Below, one piece after another: positions 7,990 through 16,695 of a stretch of 64,000 nt of DNA (its first letter is position 1; each line of letters opens with the position of its first letter). The stretch spans positions 260,022 through 324,021 of the forward strand of contig JAUHJS010000002.1 in NCBI GenBank assembly GCA_030412945.1. Direction: 5' to 3'. A program made the position numbers and the translations under genes. Origin of the DNA: Shiella aurantiaca. GTDB taxonomy: Bacteria; Bacteroidota; Bacteroidia; Cytophagales; Cyclobacteriaceae. The notes under the pieces were generated by a model, which saw nothing but the letters and a program-made list of their open reading frames with translations, made no database searches and was not told the DNA's origin.

Positions 7990-8952
7990 ATGCGTATGAC
8001 AGAAAGAATTTTAGTGATTGGCGCCTGCGGGCAATTAGGCTCAGAGCTTACCTTGGCTTTGCGCGACAAGTTTGGTAAAAGCAATGTAGTGGCGGCTGAT
8101 ATTAACCCGCCCACGCAGCCCGACTTGGCCGATGGCCCTTTTGAAAAACTGAATATCCTCGATGCCAAAAGACTGGGCGAGGTGGTAGATGCCCACAAAA
8201 TCACCCAAATATATCATTTGGCTGCTTTGCTCTCGGCCACAGGTGAGAAAAATCCGCTGTTTGCTTGGGAGTTGAATATGGACGGACTCTTGTATGTGCT
8301 GGAGCTGGCCAAAGAAAAGAAACTCCACAAAGTGTACTGGCCGAGCTCCATTGCGGCTTTTGGGCCTAATACTCCTCGTCAAAATACTCCCCAGCACTGC
8401 GTGATGGATCCTAATACCGTGTATGGAATCAGCAAACAAGCAGGGGAACGCTGGTGCGAATATTATTTCCAGAAATTTGGGGTAGATGTGCGCAGTTTGC
8501 GCTACCCAGGCCTGATTGGCTACAAAACGCCTCCGGGCGGTGGTACTACCGACTATGCCGTAGATATTTATTATAAGGCAGTAGATAAGGTTCCTTTTAC
8601 TTCATTCCTGCAAAAGGGTACCTATTTGCCTATGATGTATATGCCCGATGCGATAAAAGCCACTATTGATTTGATGGAAGTAGAAGCGGAACGTGTTAAA
8701 ATCCGATCTTCCTACAACCTTTCCTCCATGAGCTTTGCTCCGGAAGAAGTGGCGGCCTCTATCCAAAAGGTGTATCCTGATTTTACTATTTCCTATGCAC
8801 CGGATTTTCGTCAGAAAATTGCCGATTCGTGGCCGATGAGCATTGACGATTCGCAAGCCCGTGCCGACTGGGGCTGGCAGCATCAGTACGACCTGGATGC
8901 CATGACCCATGATATGATTCATAATCTTGAAAAAATGAAAGCCTCCGTTTGA
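7990..8952 (+). CDS. L-threonine 3-dehydrogenase, SDR (epimerase-like) type
   Basis: Oxidises L-threonine to 2-amino-3-oxobutyrate with NAD, supplying the substrate of Kbl. The Rossmann motif GACGQLG is near the N-terminus, AADINPP follows at the end of beta-2, and YGISKQAGE is the Tyr-x-x-x-Lys catalytic pair, all typical of extended SDR enzymes related to UDP-glucose epimerases. The frame opens at a TTG at 7957. However, a near-consensus box (TAACTTGC, 7971-7978) lies inside that extension, so the ATG at 7990 or 7996 is preferred. Assignment to threonine rather than a nucleotide sugar rests on the divergent kbl neighbour and on close resemblance to the known SDR-type family. Confidence 0.88.
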   Translation: MRMTERILVIGACGQLGSELTLALRDKFGKSNVVAADINPPTQPDLADGPFEKLNILDAKRLGEVVDAHKITQIYHLAALLSATGEKNPLFAWELNMDGLLYVLELAKEKKLHKVYWPSSIAAFGPNTPRQNTPQHCVMDPNTVYGISKQAGERWCEYYFQKFGVDVRSLRYPGLIGYKTPPGGGTTDYAVDIYYKAVDKVPFTSFLQKGTYLPMMYMPDAIKATIDLMEVEAERVKIRSSYNLSSMSFAPEEVAASIQKVYPDFTISYAPDFRQKIADSWPMSIDDSQARADWGWQHQYDLDAMTHDMIHNLEKMKASV

Positions 8953-8963
8953 GAGGCTTTTTT
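8938..8963 (+). terminator. Intrinsic terminator overlapping the end of the threonine dehydrogenase gene
   Basis: The stem AAAGCCTC (8938-8945) pairs with GAGGC plus T's (8953-8963) around a 7-base loop, followed by a T-run. The left arm is made of the last codons of the gene and the loop contains its TGA stop. Confidence 0.8.
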
Positions 8964-8972
8964 GTTGTTGGT

Positions 8973-9710
8973 TTATAGAGCGTGTAATTTGAATCCGAGG
9001 ATGAGGTAATCGTCCGTTTGTTCTATTTCTCCTTGCCAGCTAGCAAGCGATTTGGTCAGTTCTCTTACTTGAAGTGGCAACGGCATTTCGCGGATATCGG
9101 AGAGCAGGTTGATAAGCCGCGACCTTGAGTAGCGTTCCAAGCTACTTCCCGAGAGTTGGTCGAATACTCCATCAGTAAAAAGGTAGTACGACCCATTAGG
9201 GTCCCATGGTACAAGCGATATATTGTTGATTCTTAGCTTTTTACTGGAATTGATGGAAAGCCCCGAATAAAAAAGCTCGAAGGTGTTGGATCCAATGTAT
9301 AGAAGGTTAATCCGGCTGCTAGAGAAGGTGAAAAACCCACTCTGTGGAGCAAGGTTAATCGCCCCGCAGGCCATTAAAAACTCCGGATTGGTATATTTAG
9401 GAGCTATCTGATGTAGGTAGTCATAAATTCGGTTAATAATCAGATTGGGCAAGGTGATACCTTCTACCTGAATAATTTCCTCGATTTTGTTAAGTACAAA
9501 CTCCTTGATCAAACAGGTGGAACTATCGTTTCCGATACAATCGCCCATAGTAATGAGCAAACCATTGCCTGTTTGCGATAGCTTAATTAGGTCTCCATTA
9601 AAACTCCCTTTGGCTTTATCGAGCAAGAAGTAGTCGCTAATGTACTTGTCTATTATTTCTGAATCGACTTGGTCGCTATATAAGCTCAAATCGCTGCCTA
9701 GGGTTTTCAT
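8973..9710 (-). CDS. Divergent SpoIIE/PPM-like phosphatase domain protein
   Basis: This 245-residue soluble protein has the layout of a stand-alone SpoIIE (PP2C-like) phosphatase. The metal-binding aspartates seem present: MGDCIGND early on (the family usually has DxTGHG), YLFTDGVFDQ later, and EQTDDYLILGF near the C-terminus. These match, motif by motif, the better conserved partial phosphatase at 63372-64000 (MDCTGHG, LTTDGYADQ, EQTDDILIWG). The early motif has lost the usual GHGVPGA, so activity is uncertain. No sensor, TPR or membrane domain is attached. It starts two bases after the stop of the small lipoprotein-like gene and is surely cotranscribed with it. Its target is unknown. Confidence 0.72.
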   Translation of the reverse strand: MKTLGSDLSLYSDQVDSEIIDKYISDYFLLDKAKGSFNGDLIKLSQTGNGLLITMGDCIGNDSSTCLIKEFVLNKIEEIIQVEGITLPNLIINRIYDYLHQIAPKYTNPEFLMACGAINLAPQSGFFTFSSSRINLLYIGSNTFELFYSGLSINSSKKLRINNISLVPWDPNGSYYLFTDGVFDQLSGSSLERYSRSRLINLLSDIREMPLPLQVRELTKSLASWQGEIEQTDDYLILGFKLHAL

Positions 9711-9712
9711 GG

Positions 9713-9901
9713 TTATTTCCTTGTTTTATAGGTATAATAAATCTCGCTAGTTTTGTCTCTACCAGATACGGCTTGCCGATCGGCCCTTGAATAGGTAGGG
9801 CACAAGATTTGAGTACAAGAGGTGTTGACTAATAATACCAATAACCACATCAATAAAAACAATGCAAGTGTGCTTAGTCGGGAAAATGTTCTGAATTTCA
9901 T
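9713..9901 (-). CDS. Small putative lipoprotein
   Basis: A 62-residue product with a basic N-terminus, one long hydrophobic segment (residues 10-25) and then NTSCTQILCPTY. Cys29 could be the lipidated residue, but Asn at -3 is not a standard lipobox. The second Cys sits in a CPTY motif of a kind often seen in short Bacteroidota lipoproteins. The tail is polar and basic, about 30 residues long. Its stop is two bases from the start of the phosphatase gene. An alternative reading is a single-pass membrane peptide. Confidence 0.6.
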   Translation of the reverse strand: MKFRTFSRLSTLALFLLMWLLVLLVNTSCTQILCPTYSRADRQAVSGRDKTSEIYYTYKTRK

Positions 9902-10397
9902 AGGTCAAATATGTTTAGGTCTCAAAAAATACAGAGTGCCAAATTGCACAGTGTTGCCATCGGTCACCAGTAGCCTAAGTGTTCGGAAAAGAGTAGTAAA
10001 AAATAGGCTAACAGATGAAAAAAGGTTCATTGTATGGGCTTCTCTGCATTCGTATGCCGACAAATCTCCTCTAATGTCCTGGAGATAAGTAGTATAAAAC
10101 CGACAAAGGGTACTTGCGTGTAGTGTATCTCTTTAGGTTGCCTTGTTTTCCTTTCCAAAGGAGGGAGAAAGGCCGTTTTGGGTTATTTTCTTCATTTGTA
10201 GGGGGTAATAAATTGTAATGTTGACAGGTAAGGATGTAGTACCGAATGCATAAAAAGTCTTATTCTTCTAGTTCTTTTGTAGCCTATTGGGTGATTTTTA
10301 TTGGTATACTACTATTTCCTTCCGGCCTTAATCGTTCCCTTAAGCCAGCCCCAGGGTTGAATTATTTAAAACTCCCATTAACTTTGTTTAAAAAAAG
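9902..10397. other. 496-base intergenic region without a convincing gene
   Basis: AT-rich region between the divergent small lipoprotein gene and the enoyl-CoA hydratase gene. It holds a 7-base inverted repeat (TAGCCTA at 9971-9977, TAGGCTA at 10004-10010) with a 26-base spacer, and the hydratase promoter at 10357-10386. One short open frame, 10246-10401, would give a 51-residue peptide with a hydrophobic stretch (FVAYWVIFIGILLF), and its TGA overlaps the hydratase ATG. That frame contains the promoter, so it may be chance. No RNA gene was recognised. Confidence 0.6.
10357..10386 (+). promoter_or_regulatory. Bacteroidota-type promoter of the enoyl-CoA hydratase gene
   Basis: TTG at 10357-10359, a 19-base spacer, then TAACTTTG at 10379-10386, an exact TAnnTTTG. 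The ATG follows 11 bases later, giving a very short leader. Confidence 0.8.
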
Positions 10398-11183
10398 ATG
10401 AGCGCGTACAAAAACCTTCTTACATCTCTCGACCAAGGTATTTTTACCATTACCATCAACAGAGAGGATAAACTGAATGCTTTAAATATTGAAACCATAG
10501 CTGAAATCCGTCAGGCGTTTCAGCAGGTATATGATGATAAATCCATTAAAGCGGTAATCCTTACCGGAGCGGGCAAAAAGGCCTTTGTGGCGGGGGCCGA
10601 TATCACGGAAATTGCCGAACTCAATGAAATGAATGGGCGCAAGTTTGCCGAAAGCGGGCAGGAAGTGTTCGCTATGATAGAAGAATGCCATAAGCCCGTG
10701 ATTGCCGTGGTCAATGGCTTTGCCTTGGGCGGAGGCTGTGAGGTAGCCATGGCTTGCCATGTGCGCATCGCTACTGCAAATGCGAAGTTTGGGCAGCCTG
10801 AGGTGAATTTGGGTGTAATACCTGGTTATGGAGGTACACAACGCCTTACGCAGCTGGTTGGTAAAGGAAAAGCTTTGGAATTACTGATGACGGGTGACGT
10901 TATCGGGGCGCAAGAAGCCCTAAGTCTTCGTTTGGTTAATTACGTTGTGGAAACCAAAGAAGAAGCGCTAGCCAAAGCCCAAGAGATATTGAGCAAAATC
11001 ATGAGCAAAGCCCCCATTGCTGTGGGCTTAGTAATAGGTTGTGTCAATGCCGCCTTTGATAGCGAGCGCAATGGCTATCAGATTGAAGCCAATGGCTTTG
11101 CCAATTGTTGTAAAACAGCCGATTTTAAAGAAGGCACCTCGGCCTTTTTAGCCAAAAGAAAGGCTAGCTTCATTGGGGAGTAA
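10398..11183 (+). CDS. Enoyl-CoA hydratase (crotonase family)
   Basis: Hydrates short-chain 2-enoyl-CoA in beta-oxidation or butanoyl-CoA metabolism. Length 261 residues, normal for a single-domain crotonase. The oxyanion-hole segment AFVAGADITEI and the GGGCEVAMAC helix are present. Glu115 (GGGCE) and Glu135 (QPEVNLGVIPG) occupy the two catalytic acid positions with the 20-residue spacing of rat crotonase, so this is probably a true hydratase and not an isomerase. It is followed after 15 bases by a flippase gene with no related function. Confidence 0.92.
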   Translation: MSAYKNLLTSLDQGIFTITINREDKLNALNIETIAEIRQAFQQVYDDKSIKAVILTGAGKKAFVAGADITEIAELNEMNGRKFAESGQEVFAMIEECHKPVIAVVNGFALGGGCEVAMACHVRIATANAKFGQPEVNLGVIPGYGGTQRLTQLVGKGKALELLMTGDVIGAQEALSLRLVNYVVETKEEALAKAQEILSKIMSKAPIAVGLVIGCVNAAFDSERNGYQIEANGFANCCKTADFKEGTSAFLAKRKASFIGE

Positions 11184-11198
11184 GCCTAGGCCTCAGGT

Positions 11199-12701
11199 AT
11201 GAGTTTTCTTAAAAAGTTAGCAGGCGAAACCGCCTTATATGGCATCAGCAGTATTTTGGGCCGAGTGCTCAATTTTTTGTTGGTGCCTTTGTATGTGCGC
11301 ACCCTTCCTTCGGAGGAATATGGGGAGGTAACTTATTTTTATGCCTTTGCTGCTTTCTTTAATGTGCTGTATACTTTCGGATTAGAAACCACCTATTTCC
11401 GTTTTGCCAACAAAGATTTAAAGCAGGAGCCCCGTATCTTTCATCAAACCTTCACTTCGGTAGCTTTTATTGGCTTGCTGTTTTCAGTGAGCCTCATTTG
11501 GGCAGCGCACCCGCTGGCCGAATGGACGGATTATTCGCAAGCGGTTTCCATTATCCGTTGGTTGGCTATTATTTTTCTGGTAGATGCCATCGTGGCAATT
11601 CCTTTTGCCCGTTTGCGCCTGCAAGGCAAAGCCAAGGCTTTTGCGGCTATTCGCCTAATCAATGTTGCGGTCAATATTGGACTCAATCTGTTCTTTTTGG
11701 TGCTGTGTCCTTATGTGGATGAAAATGGAGGCGTTTTACAGCCTTTGGTATCTTTAGTATACAGACCCGACTATGGGGTAGAATATATTTTTATCTCCAA
11801 CCTGATAGCTAATTTGTTGTACCTTCCTCTGCTTGGGCGCACCCTGATGCAAGTACGGATTCATTGGAACTGGCAAGATATCAAACCGCAATTGGTGTAT
11901 GCTTACCCTTTGGTAATTATGATGCTGGCGGGAGTAACTAATGAAATGCTCAGCCGCATTATGCTAAACCACTATCTTCCGGAGGATTTTTATGATACGC
12001 TTACCCGTAAGCAGGCGGTTGGGGTGTTTGGAGCTTGCTATAAGCTTTCCGTTTTCATGAATTTGGGCATTCAGGCGTTTCGCTATGCAGCTGAACCCTT
12101 TTTCTTTTCCAGGCAACAATCAGCGGATTCCAAGCAGGAGTTTGGGATGATTATGGACTGGTTTATGGTCGTGGGTGTGTTGGTGTTTGTGGGGATTTCC
12201 CTGCACCTTGAGTGGCTTGGCCCTTTGGTCTTGGGTAAGGCCGAATACTTAGAAGGACTCAATGTAGTGCCTGTGCTGCTTTTGGCCAGTTTGTTTTTGG
12301 GAATCTATTTTAATCTTTCGATATGGTTTAAGCTAAGCGATAAAAACCAGTTCGGAACGGCCATTAGCCTAGGCGGGGCGCTCCTTACCGTAGTGCTTAA
12401 TGCCTACCTGATTCCCCTCAAGGGCTTTGAAGGAAGTGCATGGGTTACACTAGTTGTTTATGTGCTAATGTCGCTGGCCTGCTATGGTTTTGGTCAACGA
12501 TATTACCCCATTCCCTATAATATGCTCTTTCTTGGACTGGTTTTATTGCTTGGCGTAGGCATAGTCCTTGTTTTTCAGCAGTTTGCTATTTCAAATTGGT
12601 TTTTGCGCACAGCCGTTAATTCACTGGGAATCCTGCTTTTTTTATTGGGTGTGTGGATATTGCGAAAGCTAAAACTTGGCTTGCGAGCCCTCAGCGCGTA
12701 A
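11199..12701 (+). CDS. Polysaccharide/lipid-linked oligosaccharide flippase (MOP superfamily)
   Basis: A 500-residue integral membrane protein with about 12-14 hydrophobic helices. The N-terminus (GETALYGISSILGRVLNFLLVPLY) is typical of Wzx/RfbX-like exporters of the MOP superfamily, which move undecaprenyl-linked glycans across the inner membrane. A block near residue 300 (FRYAAEPFFFS) is also seen in this group. No glycosyltransferase cluster surrounds it; a sugar nucleotidyltransferase lies two genes downstream. The exact glycan is unknown. This gene family often precedes dut in Bacteroidota. Confidence 0.88.
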   Translation: MSFLKKLAGETALYGISSILGRVLNFLLVPLYVRTLPSEEYGEVTYFYAFAAFFNVLYTFGLETTYFRFANKDLKQEPRIFHQTFTSVAFIGLLFSVSLIWAAHPLAEWTDYSQAVSIIRWLAIIFLVDAIVAIPFARLRLQGKAKAFAAIRLINVAVNIGLNLFFLVLCPYVDENGGVLQPLVSLVYRPDYGVEYIFISNLIANLLYLPLLGRTLMQVRIHWNWQDIKPQLVYAYPLVIMMLAGVTNEMLSRIMLNHYLPEDFYDTLTRKQAVGVFGACYKLSVFMNLGIQAFRYAAEPFFFSRQQSADSKQEFGMIMDWFMVVGVLVFVGISLHLEWLGPLVLGKAEYLEGLNVVPVLLLASLFLGIYFNLSIWFKLSDKNQFGTAISLGGALLTVVLNAYLIPLKGFEGSAWVTLVVYVLMSLACYGFGQRYYPIPYNMLFLGLVLLLGVGIVLVFQQFAISNWFLRTAVNSLGILLFLLGVWILRKLKLGLRALSA

Positions 12702-12717
12702 CTTTGAAAAGCCAGCG

Positions 12718-12749
12718 TTTTTTCCCCTGAAACAATTGGCCTATATTTC
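12718..12749 (+). promoter_or_regulatory. Probable promoter of the dut operon
   Basis: A T-run (TTTTTT, 12718-12723), an 18-base spacer and TATATTTC (12742-12749), one mismatch from TAnnTTTG. It lies 20 bases ahead of the dut ATG. Confidence 0.45.
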
Positions 12750-12768
12750 GTTTTAATTTACCATTGCT

Positions 12769-13203
12769 ATGCACGTAAAAGTTATCAATAAATCAAAACA
12801 TCCGTTGCCTGCGTATCAAACGCCCCTCTCGGCCGGATTGGACCTTAGGGCAGATTTGTCAGCCCCTATTACATTGGCTCCTTTGCAAAGAGAGCTTATC
12901 AGCACGGGCTTGTTTATCGAATTGCCCGAGGGCTATGAGGCGCAAATACGTCCGCGAAGCGGCTTGGCCTTTAAGCATGGGCTTACTGTGCTCAATAGCC
13001 CAGGTACTATCGATGCCGATTACCGAGGAGAAATCAAGGTGCTTTTGGTCAATTTGTCCAACGAGCCTTTTGTGGTAAATGATGGGGAGCGCGTAGCGCA
13101 AATGGTAGTGGCCAAGCATGAGCAAATCGTGTGGGCCAGTGCCGATCAACTAAGTGAAACTGAACGTGGTGCTGGCGGCTATGGCAGCACCGGAACCAAA
13201 TAA
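12769..13203 (+). CDS. dut: dUTP diphosphatase
   Basis: Hydrolyses dUTP to dUMP, which supplies thymidylate synthesis and keeps uracil out of DNA. Trimeric dUTPase of 144 residues with the five motifs in order: [26 protein letters not shown], the GERVAQMVV strand, and the C-terminal [11 protein letters not shown]-loop-like tail. It heads a tight run of genes (12-base gap to the nucleotidyltransferase). Confidence 0.97.
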   Translation: MHVKVINKSKHPLPAYQTPLSAGLDLRADLSAPITLAPLQRELISTGLFIELPEGYEAQIRPRSGLAFKHGLTVLNSPGTIDADYRGEIKVLLVNLSNEPFVVNDGERVAQMVVAKHEQIVWASADQLSETERGAGGYGSTGTK

Positions 13204-13215
13204 ATAGAAAAAATC

Positions 13216-14220
13216 ATGAACATTATTATTCCTATGGCGGGAATGGGCAAGCGCATGCGCCCTCATACCCTCACCGTTCCGAAACCTTTGGTACCTATTG
13301 CCGGAAAGCCCATCGTGCAGCGTCTGGTAGAAGATATTCATAAAGTATGTCGCGAGAAGCTCGATGAGATAGGCTTTATCATTGGCCACTTTGGTGAGCA
13401 GGTAGAAAAAGATTTGCTCGCCATAGCCGAATCGGTAGGAGCTAAAGGACGGATTTTTTATCAAGAAGAAGCCTTGGGTACAGCCCATGCCATTATGTGT
13501 GCTGAATCCCTTCTGGAAGGCAATGTGGTAGTGGCTTTTGCCGATACCCTTTTCAAGGCCGATTTCGTGCTCGATACCAAGCAAGAAGGCATTATCTGGG
13601 TGCAAAAAGTGGAAGATCCGCGCGCTTTTGGTGTGGTGAAGCTGGATGCCAAAGGGGTAATTACTGATTTTGTGGAAAAGCCGGAGCAGTTTGTGTCCGA
13701 CTTAGCCATTATCGGAATTTATTATTTCAAAGATGGCGCCTACTTGCGCAGTGAGTTGAAATACTTGTTGGATAATAATATCACCGAGAAAGGTGAGTTT
13801 CAGCTAACCAATGCGCTGGAAAATATGAAGCAAAAAGGCACCGCTTTTGTGCCCGGTAAAGTAACCGAATGGCTCGACTGCGGTAATAAAAATGCTACCG
13901 TATATACCAATCAGCGCTATTTGGAGTTTATCAAAGATACTCCACTAGTACATGCTTCTGCTAAAATCGAAAACAGTGTAATCATTCCTCCGGTTTTCAT
14001 AGGGGCTAATGCAGTAATTAAGAACTCTGTGGTAGGCCCACACGTTTCAGTGGGTGATAAAACAAAAATCGTGGATAGCCGCGTGCAGAACTCTATTGTT
14101 CAAAAGGATTCGATAATTGCCAATGCCAACATCGCCAATTCTATGCTGGGCAATAGTGCTTCCTACGAAGGTACTCCGCACGATTTGAGCGTGGGCGATT
14201 TCAATACCATCAAACAGTAA
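13216..14220 (+). CDS. Sugar nucleotidyltransferase with left-handed beta-helix tail
   Basis: The first ~230 residues form a nucleotidyltransferase domain: PMAGMGKRMRPHT is the nucleotide-binding loop (GxGxRxRP type), followed by PKPLVPIAGKPI, EEALGTAHAI and a FADTLF metal-binding Asp. The last ~90 residues have hexapeptide-like repeats (ENSVIIPPVFIGANAVIKNS) expected to form a beta-helix. It resembles glucose-1-phosphate thymidylyl- or uridylyltransferases; the exact sugar and nucleotide cannot be fixed from sequence. It is three bases from the TPR gene. The dut-nucleotidyltransferase-TPR-DUF4292-EnvC order recurs in Bacteroidota. Confidence 0.88.
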   Translation: MNIIIPMAGMGKRMRPHTLTVPKPLVPIAGKPIVQRLVEDIHKVCREKLDEIGFIIGHFGEQVEKDLLAIAESVGAKGRIFYQEEALGTAHAIMCAESLLEGNVVVAFADTLFKADFVLDTKQEGIIWVQKVEDPRAFGVVKLDAKGVITDFVEKPEQFVSDLAIIGIYYFKDGAYLRSELKYLLDNNITEKGEFQLTNALENMKQKGTAFVPGKVTEWLDCGNKNATVYTNQRYLEFIKDTPLVHASAKIENSVIIPPVFIGANAVIKNSVVGPHVSVGDKTKIVDSRVQNSIVQKDSIIANANIANSMLGNSASYEGTPHDLSVGDFNTIKQ

Positions 14221-14222
14221 GT

Positions 14223-15959
14223 ATGCAAAGAAAGGCAAAATTTGGACTCGTATTGGTGCTTTTTCTCCTAAGCACTCAGGTGCTGTGGGCACAAAAAAGA
14301 AAGAAAGACAATACGGGTCTTGCCGATAATATTGCCTACGATATGCCCAATGCCCGCGAGGCCGAGGCATTGTTTGTTGATGGGGAACGCTACTTTATTT
14401 TGGGCGATTTTGCCAAAGCGAGCACCTATTTTCATAAGGCGCTTGCTTTGCAACCCAATAATGCGGCCATTCAGTATAAGATAGCCGAAATTTACCTGCA
14501 AGACGGTACCTACGATAAGGCCATTACTCATGCCCAAAGGGCGATTGAGTTAGCTCCTGATAATAAATTTTACCACCTATTTCTATCAAATATCTATACC
14601 AAAAAAGGGGATATCAAAAGTGCAACCATAGCTTTGGAGCGTCTGTTGAAAGAATTGCCCGGCAATGAAGAATACAATTTGGAACTGGCGGCTCTTTATA
14701 TGTTCGATCAAAAGTGGGAAAGTGCGCTGGCCGCCTATAATCGAGCGGAGGAGGTATTTGGAATTAATGAGCAAATTTCGGAACAAAAACAGGAAATTTA
14801 CCTGAGGACAGGCAAGCTGGATAAAGCCATCTTGGAAGCCCAAAAACTATTGGAAACCGAGCCGGAAGAAAGTCGCTACCTGATGAATCTGGCACAGATC
14901 TACCTTTCGAACGAGAAGGAAAAGGAGGCCGAAGCGCTGATTTCTGAATATTTACAGAAAAAGCCTTACGATGGGCAGTTGAACTTTTTACTATCCGAAA
15001 TTTATCGTCAGCAGGGGAAGAAAGAAGAGTCGGCAGCTTTAATCAAACGTGCCTTTGCCGCTACCGAGCTAGATATCAATCCCAAGGTGCAATTGTTGGC
15101 CAATTATATGAGCCAACTAAGCGATAGTTATTACCAAAATTTGTGTCTGGAGCTTTGTCAGCTATTGATTAAGACACACCCCGATAACTATAATTCCTAT
15201 GCCATTTATGGTGACTTGCTTTTTTCTTTGGATAGAAAGGAGGAGGCCAAAAATCAATACCTGAAAGTGATAGCCCTCGATGAAAGCAATTACAATGTGT
15301 GGCAAAATATCATCACCATACAGCTGGAACGCCAAAAATGGGATAGCGTGGTGGCCCTCTCTGAAGAGGCACTTATCATTTTTCCCAATCAAGCTTCTTT
15401 ATACTATTTCAATGGCACAGCCCATCTGGCCAATAAAGATTATAAAATAGCGGCTTCTTCTCTCGAAATGGGGAAAAAGCGGGCCAGCAACAATGTGGAA
15501 TTGCTTTCCATCTTCAATAGTCAATTGGGTGAGGCCTATAATGGCCTGAAAGATTTTGCCAAATCCGATGAAGCATTTGAAGCCTCTTTGGCTTTCGATC
15601 CGGATAACGAGTACGTACTCAATAATTACAGTTATTACCTTTCGCTGCGCAAAGAAAAGCTGGAGATGGCCAAGCAGATGTCGGCCAAAGTAGTAGACAA
15701 TCACCCCGATAATCCCACCTATTTGGATACCCACGCTTGGGTGCTGTATGCCTTGGGTGAATACAAAGCTTCTCGTAAGTTTTTAGAAAAGGCCATCCAA
15801 TACCAAGCAAGCGGCATCATTTTTGAGCATTATGGCGATGTGCTCTTTCAGTTGGGCGAAATCGATAAAGCCGTTGAACAATGGCAGATTGCCCGCGACA
15901 AGAAAGAAGCTTCTGAACACATCGACAAGAAAATAGCTGAACGCAAACTGTATGAATAA
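14223..15959 (+). CDS. Tetratricopeptide repeat protein, exported
   Basis: A 578-residue product with an N-terminal signal peptide (hydrophobic core FGLVLVLFLLSTQVLWAQ) and then about 13-15 TPR-like helical pairs, for example GDFAKASTYFHKALALQPNN and GTYDKAITHAQRAIELAPDN. There is no catalytic domain, so it is probably a periplasmic scaffold. It overlaps the DUF4292 lipoprotein gene by 8 bases, and that gene overlaps the EnvC-like gene by 14, so the three products are likely made together and may act on the same envelope process (inference). Confidence 0.9.
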   Translation: MQRKAKFGLVLVLFLLSTQVLWAQKRKKDNTGLADNIAYDMPNAREAEALFVDGERYFILGDFAKASTYFHKALALQPNNAAIQYKIAEIYLQDGTYDKAITHAQRAIELAPDNKFYHLFLSNIYTKKGDIKSATIALERLLKELPGNEEYNLELAALYMFDQKWESALAAYNRAEEVFGINEQISEQKQEIYLRTGKLDKAILEAQKLLETEPEESRYLMNLAQIYLSNEKEKEAEALISEYLQKKPYDGQLNFLLSEIYRQQGKKEESAALIKRAFAATELDINPKVQLLANYMSQLSDSYYQNLCLELCQLLIKTHPDNYNSYAIYGDLLFSLDRKEEAKNQYLKVIALDESNYNVWQNIITIQLERQKWDSVVALSEEALIIFPNQASLYYFNGTAHLANKDYKIAASSLEMGKKRASNNVELLSIFNSQLGEAYNGLKDFAKSDEAFEASLAFDPDNEYVLNNYSYYLSLRKEKLEMAKQMSAKVVDNHPDNPTYLDTHAWVLYALGEYKASRKFLEKAIQYQASGIIFEHYGDVLFQLGEIDKAVEQWQIARDKKEASEHIDKKIAERKLYE

Positions 15960-16695
15960 GCTACTCGCCTTTTTGGCCATTATCCTATTGCTTAGCGCCT
16001 GTAATAAGCGGCTAACTTCTTTCCGCGGGACTTCCAATACGCTTTCGGTAGAGGCTTTGCAATTCGATTATTTAAGCACTAAGTCGAAAATCCGCTATGC
16101 CGATGCCGACATGAGCCTGAATGCCGTGGCAACTATCCGCATGAAGCGCGATAGCCTTATTTGGGTATCGGTATCGCCCGGTCTGGGTATAGAAGCCGCG
16201 CGCGCGCTCATTACCAAAGATTCGCTTTTTGTGATCAATCGCCTCGAAAAGGAGTTTATGACCTATAGCTTTGCCGAACTTTCGCGCATGTTCCAGATGG
16301 ATATCAATTTTGCCTTGGTGCAGAATGTATTGGTGGGCAACCTTCCCTTGGTATTTACCGGAGATGAAAAAGTGAGCAAAGAAGGTGAGCATTTTCAGGT
16401 GAAGCAGCAAATGGGCGATTTTCAGGTAAGCAATGCTATCGGGCGTCAAACGATGAAACTAGAGCAATTGCACGTGCAAGATGCCAGTGGGCTCAATTCC
16501 CTCGATGTGCAGTACAAAGACTTCCGTAAGTTGAAAGAAGAGGCATTTCCGTTTCAAACATTAATTTCCTTACTTTACTCCTCCGGAGGCCAGTCGGCAA
16601 CTACCACCATACAAATAGAACATAGTAAGGCGGAGTTGGACGAGGCTTCCCTCACGTTCCCTTTTTCAATTCCGGGCCGATATGACCGTAGGTAA
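15952..16695 (+). CDS. DUF4292 lipoprotein
   Basis: A 247-residue lipoprotein: signal peptide with lipobox LLSAC and lipidated Cys17. The body is beta-rich with DSLIWVSVSPGLGIEAARALIT, a stretch seen in DUF4292. I believe this family is grouped with the LolA/LolB-like fold, so a role in lipoprotein or lipid handling at the outer membrane is plausible but unproven. Overlaps on both sides (8 bases with the TPR gene, 14 with the EnvC-like gene) show tight coupling. Confidence 0.87.
   Translation: MNKLLAFLAIILLLSACNKRLTSFRGTSNTLSVEALQFDYLSTKSKIRYADADMSLNAVATIRMKRDSLIWVSVSPGLGIEAARALITKDSLFVINRLEKEFMTYSFAELSRMFQMDINFALVQNVLVGNLPLVFTGDEKVSKEGEHFQVKQQMGDFQVSNAIGRQTMKLEQLHVQDASGLNSLDVQYKDFRKLKEEAFPFQTLISLLYSSGGQSATTTIQIEHSKAELDEASLTFPFSIPGRYDRR

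Noticed and set aside
9822-10088. 88-residue plus-strand frame across the small lipoprotein start
   Set aside because: It begins antisense to the lipoprotein gene, has no domain, and no promoter or family resemblance supports it.
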